Below are positions 60,425-64,000 of a stretch of DNA of 64,000 nt, in pieces. The first letter of the stretch is position 1. Each line of letters starts with the position of its first letter. The notes beneath the pieces were generated by a model. It was given only the letters and a program-made list of their open reading frames with translations. It was not told the origin of the DNA and searched no databases. Source of the stretch: Bursaphelenchus xylophilus (taxonomy: Eukaryota; Nematoda; Chromadorea; Rhabditida; Aphelenchoididae); assembly GCA_904066235.2 (NCBI GenBank), contig CAJFCV020000006.1:4588001-4652000 (forward strand), written 5' to 3'. The translations under genes and the position numbers were made by a program.

Positions 60425-62554
60425 ATGGCTAAATACTCAGTGCTCACTGACGATGGAGCTTTGCCAAAACCGGTCTCGAATATTACTTCTGGACAGAAAG
60501 TCTTGCTGTCATGTTCATTGCTACTGAACGCGTTTTTGATTACCATTATGTATGTGTTGACCAGTGATGAGGAAGTCACGTTGGAGACTTACAATGTTAA
60601 AGGTCTGGCCAGAAAGAATGTCAGCTTCGCGTTGATGAATAATGGGACCGTCAACGAGAGTGTGAGGGCGTTTGATTATAAAGTATGTTTCTAAAATCTA
60701 AAAAGTGTTCACAGCTGGCTCTTGTTATCTCCGAATTGAAGGCTGCTTCAACTGGGCGAGCTGGTTTTAGCAAATGCTTACATTTGAAGACTCCCCAGTA
60801 GAGATAACAAGCTTGACTCACGAGGGAAACGACGAGAATGCAGCTTGATGCCAAATTTTACGTCGATTTTTAAAGATCTTTTTACAATTGAAAAAGGGAG
60901 TGCCGAAGGGCGAGAACAGGCAAAAAAAATTACGTTTTTAGAGCTTTTCCAACACCCTGAATTCTCTAAATACAGCGTCTGATTGGCTTATAATCTTGGA
61001 CAAGATTGAGATTGCATCCGATTTTTTTCTAAGGTCGCCTTGGGGGATTAATACCATAATTTTGGTGCAATACTTGCTTCATTTACGAAGACTTTAGCAC
61101 AATTTTGAAGGATTTAAAATTCCGCGTCGGCGGCCTAGAATCCCCCATTTCTGTTGACTAGCAACAACAAGGCAAAAAAGCAAATTTCTGTTGAATCTTG
61201 GGCTTTGTTTTGTGACCGCAATACGGATAAAAAAATGAACTTCAAAAAAAGCAGAGAGAACAAAGAATCCAATTTCAGCCATTTTTGTTACTCTACGAAC
61301 CAGTGTTCTTCAATAAAACCAGACGATCAAAGGTGACTTCTGATCCATTTGCTAAAACCGGCGATGAAAAATATACAGGTGGGTAAAGAAACGACAAAAC
61401 TTTGAGCAATAAACTTTTTAGTTGTTATTCTTGCCTACAAAAGAGATGATCAACTAAATTACACGCTAAATTCCTTTGACGGCCTAGCAAATTTGGACAA
61501 AATTATCGTCATCTGGAATGACGTGAGCAGGGCTGTTAGAAAAGATATTATTCCGGTAAGTCATCATTGTATCACAAATTTTAAAATTGATTTTAGGTGA
61601 TCCACGTCCCAATAGTGGTGCTGAAAATGAAAAAGAACTCTTTGAACAACAGATTCCTCCCCATTGATCTTATTGAAACCGAGGCGGTACTCAATATGGA
61701 CGATGATTTCAATGTAAAACACAGTGTTATGGACCTCATGTTTGAGTTAGTCACTTTAAATTCTTTTTTTATATTACTGTAACAACATTTCCTTACTCTG
61801 AAAATCGTTGTCAAATAATTCAAATCATGACTTTTTTAGAGTCTGGAAATCGAACCGACGAGCAATAGTTGGGCCGAACTACAGATACGGAACTGTTTAT
61901 CCAGATGGTAAGCGACAATACGGAATGCCAAAGAAAGGAATTTACAACATGGTACTGACAAGTGGAGCTATTATTCATCGGGTAAGAATGAGTCATAGCT
62001 AATCTCCAAAAAATAATACTATTAAATTTTGGCCATGAATTAAAGTGTCAAAGAAGTGATCATTTTCTTACCTGAACTATTATAGAAATGTCTTTTCTCT
62101 GACCTCTCTCTATTACGAGAATTCTCCAAATGTCGTTGAATTATTCGGCCATACTTATAATATAAAGTAAAGGCTTAAAATATCAGCAATTTATATGGCC
62201 CATATAAAAAATCGGTCCATAATTTCGAAGAAATCCAGCCTCAATCCCCAACCATTACATTTTCAGGACCTCAACATTGCCTACACTACCCTAATGTATC
62301 CTGAAATTCGGTCTCAAATCGACGAGATGTTGAATTGCGAAGACATTGCCATCAACTTCTTGGCCGCTCACTTATATCCTCCTTTGGGAGCGATCAAAGT
62401 GACAACAGACGAGAATACAGTGGGCAAATTTGCATCCACTGGGCTTCATCAACGGGGAAAGTCGCATTACAAAGATCGAGAGAAATGTCTTGAGGATTTT
62501 ATTCGAATCTACGGGTATATGCCACTGGTCAATCGACGGTGGAAAGCAGTGTAA
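60425..62554 (+). CDS. Stand-alone GT64 exostosin-like glycosyltransferase, copy 1
   Basis: Exons: 60425-60682, 61279-61378, 61422-61555, 61597-61745, 61840-61981 and 62267-62554 give 356 residues. A type II anchor (about 24-46, [20 protein letters not shown]) precedes a stem with NxS/T glycosylation sites. The only domain is GT64, the C-terminal catalytic half of exostosins: [42 protein letters not shown], the metal-binding DDD at 199-201, [29 protein letters not shown] and [18 protein letters not shown]. Such proteins (compare vertebrate EXTL2) transfer GlcNAc or GalNAc in the Golgi/ER. The catalytic landmarks are intact, so activity is likely. A second copy follows 313 bp downstream on the same strand with the same exon pattern. 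The first intron (596 nt) holds a short hairpin. Confidence 0.9.
60721..60811. repeat. Hairpin-forming repeat in intron 1 of GT64 copy 1
   Basis: CTTGTTATCTC (60721-60731) is matched by GAGATAACAAG (60801-60811), perfect 11-bp arms 69 bases apart. It may be a small palindromic element; there is no counterpart in the much shorter first intron of copy 2 (63114-63216). Confidence 0.45.
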
Positions 62555-62867
62555 AATAATATGTGAAAATGTTTGTTGTTTTGAATTAAAGTATATTTAA
62601 AAATTTTGAAGTTTTTATGGCTCATTACGATGAGCGAGAAAATGTATAGGATTTGAGTAGGATCTATGGACAAAATGTCATTATTTGATCGAAGAAAAGG
62701 GTAAGAAACGTTTTTTCTTGCAATAAAATTTCAGAGAAAATGCAAAAAAAATTAAAAATTTTTTATTTTCAGCCAATTCAAATTTTGTCCATTGAAAAAT
62801 TTCAAATTTTCGACTGTAGATTTTTCGGTGGACCATTTTTTTTTGCATTCGAACCGACAACACTTTT

Positions 62868-63858
62868 ATGGCCAAACATTCGATCCCGCATTCGATTTGC
62901 AGTGCTTTGGCTACAATTTATGCCCCGAAAGTGCTCTTCTTTGGTTCCTTATTACTCAATGTGGTCCTGATTACGATTGTTTATATTCACTTGAGTACTT
63001 CGAAAGCGGAATTTGGCACTTACGGCGAGAAAGATGCAGAGAGAGGGAATTCAAGCGCAGCTTCGATCAATGCGAAGACAGTGGAGGAAACTGTGAAAAG
63101 TTTCAATTACAAGGTAAGCTGAGCATGAAATATCTAGTTTACTTTTTTGTAAAAATTTAACCGTAAAGCTTTTAAACTTTCTCAAAAAATTTTTATTTAC
63201 AATTTATGATTTACAGCCGTTTTCCTTGCTCTACGAAGCCGTCTTCTTCAATAAAACAAAGCCAGCTAAGACTCAGTCTTCAAGTCAAACAAGCGATGAG
63301 AAATTTACAAGTAAGTATCTACCTGCTCTTCTAACTTATTCAAATTCAGTTGTAATTCTGGCCTACAAACGGGATGATCAACTAAATTACACGCTAAATT
63401 CATTGGACGGTCTGGCAAATTTGGACAAAATTATCGTCGTTTGGAATGACATAAGCAGGGCTGTTAGGAAAGATATTATTCCGGTAAGTCATCATTGTCA
63501 TCACAAATTTTAAAAATTAAATTTAGGTGATCCATGTCCCAATAGTGGTCCTCAAAATGATGGAGAACTCTTTGAACAACAGATTCCTCCCGATTCATCT
63601 TATTCAAACCGAGGCGGTGCTCAATATGGACGATGATTTCAATGTAAAACACAGTGTTATGGACCTCATGTTTGAGTATGTCACATTTTTAAATCTAAAT
63701 TTGCTTTGTTCTGTAGTGTCTGGAAATCAAATCGGCGAGCAATTGTAGGCCCAAACCACAGGTACGGAACTGTTAATTCAAAGGGAAAAGGAGAGTATGG
63801 AAGGGCGAAGAAGGAGCTCTACAACATGGTGCTGACAAGTGGGGCTTTCATTCATCGG
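62868..63858 (+). CDS. Stand-alone GT64 exostosin-like glycosyltransferase, copy 2 (3' end outside window)
   Basis: Visible exons: 62868-63113, 63217-63310, 63350-63483, 63527-63675 and 63717-63858; the last exon would lie beyond the window edge. The encoded order matches copy 1: an anchor (about 21-43, KVLFFGSLLLNVVLITIVY), then [73 protein letters not shown] and MVLTSGAFIHR. Intron phases are identical to copy 1 in all five junctions. Exons 3-4 and intron 3 are almost the same in DNA, while exon 1 is barely alignable. IETEAV has become IQTEAV, a change in a well-conserved stretch next to the DDD motif. Function presumably as for copy 1. Confidence 0.88.
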
Positions 63859-64000
63859 GTAAGAAAAAATTTTATTTAATGCCAAACTCTTCGTTGATCA
63901 TAACTTGTGGTTTGTTATGGCTTCCGCCGTGAAAGTTCCTTATTGTGGCCACAACCTTTAACTTTGCGGAAACTGGTCAGAAATAGCCCAAATTTAGCGT

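Overview
The window reads as a nuclear contig from a nematode. The sequence is AT-rich. Coding exons are short and separated by mostly 40-130 nt introns with TTTTCAG or TTTTAG acceptors. One gene has a splice acceptor touching its start codon, as in SL trans-splicing. The gene set is metazoan: heparan-sulfate glycosyltransferases, SURF4, RAMP4, Rab14, a methylphosphate capping enzyme, a PP2C phosphatase and a class A GPCR. I cannot name the species. All gene models below were assembled by hand from splice sites, reading phase and remembered family alignments; no search was run.

Layout. 1-481 holds the 3' end of a WBP4/FBP21-like splicing factor (+). 1201-5288 holds a complete EXTL3/RIB-2-like exostosin (-). 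5.3-7.7 kb has only decayed coding traces. 7682-10521 encodes a single-pass receptor-like protein with thrombospondin-1 and CUB-like domains (-). 10.5-17.5 kb is gene-poor. 17500-18699 encodes a secreted aspartyl-protease-fold protein lacking catalytic residues (+). 18.8-26.3 kb is a minus-strand cluster: RAMP4, SURF4, MEPCE and a second, diverged SURF4. 28988-29985 is rab-14 (+). 30907-31869 is a small membrane-anchored protein with a charged tail (+). 34972-49758 is a PPM1L-type phosphatase with a 10.9 kb intron (+). 50050-52452 is a GPCR (+). 54.2-58.1 kb has a small orphan and a cystatin-like secreted protein (both -). 60425 to the right edge carries two tandem stand-alone GT64 (exostosin C-terminal domain) genes (+), the second cut by the window end.

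Common threads. Several genes belong to the early secretory pathway and glycan assembly: RAMP4 at the translocon, two SURF4 cargo receptors, the EXTL3-like enzyme and the two GT64 proteins. The GT64 tandem shares an intron position and phase, and unusual residues, with the EXTL3-like gene at the other end of the window, which suggests one lineage-specific glycosyltransferase expansion.

Mobile DNA. Four non-autonomous elements can be delimited to the base. They are a mariner-like MITE (33166-33384, TA duplication), a hAT-like MITE (44899-45340, 8-bp duplication), a fold-back element made of short GC-rich repeats (53059-53785, 8-bp duplication), and an element with perfect 114-bp inverted repeats enclosing a tRNA-like sequence (58978-59550). 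Two dispersed short motifs, GTAAAATACG and GCACNGTGC, recur in non-coding DNA and are unexplained.
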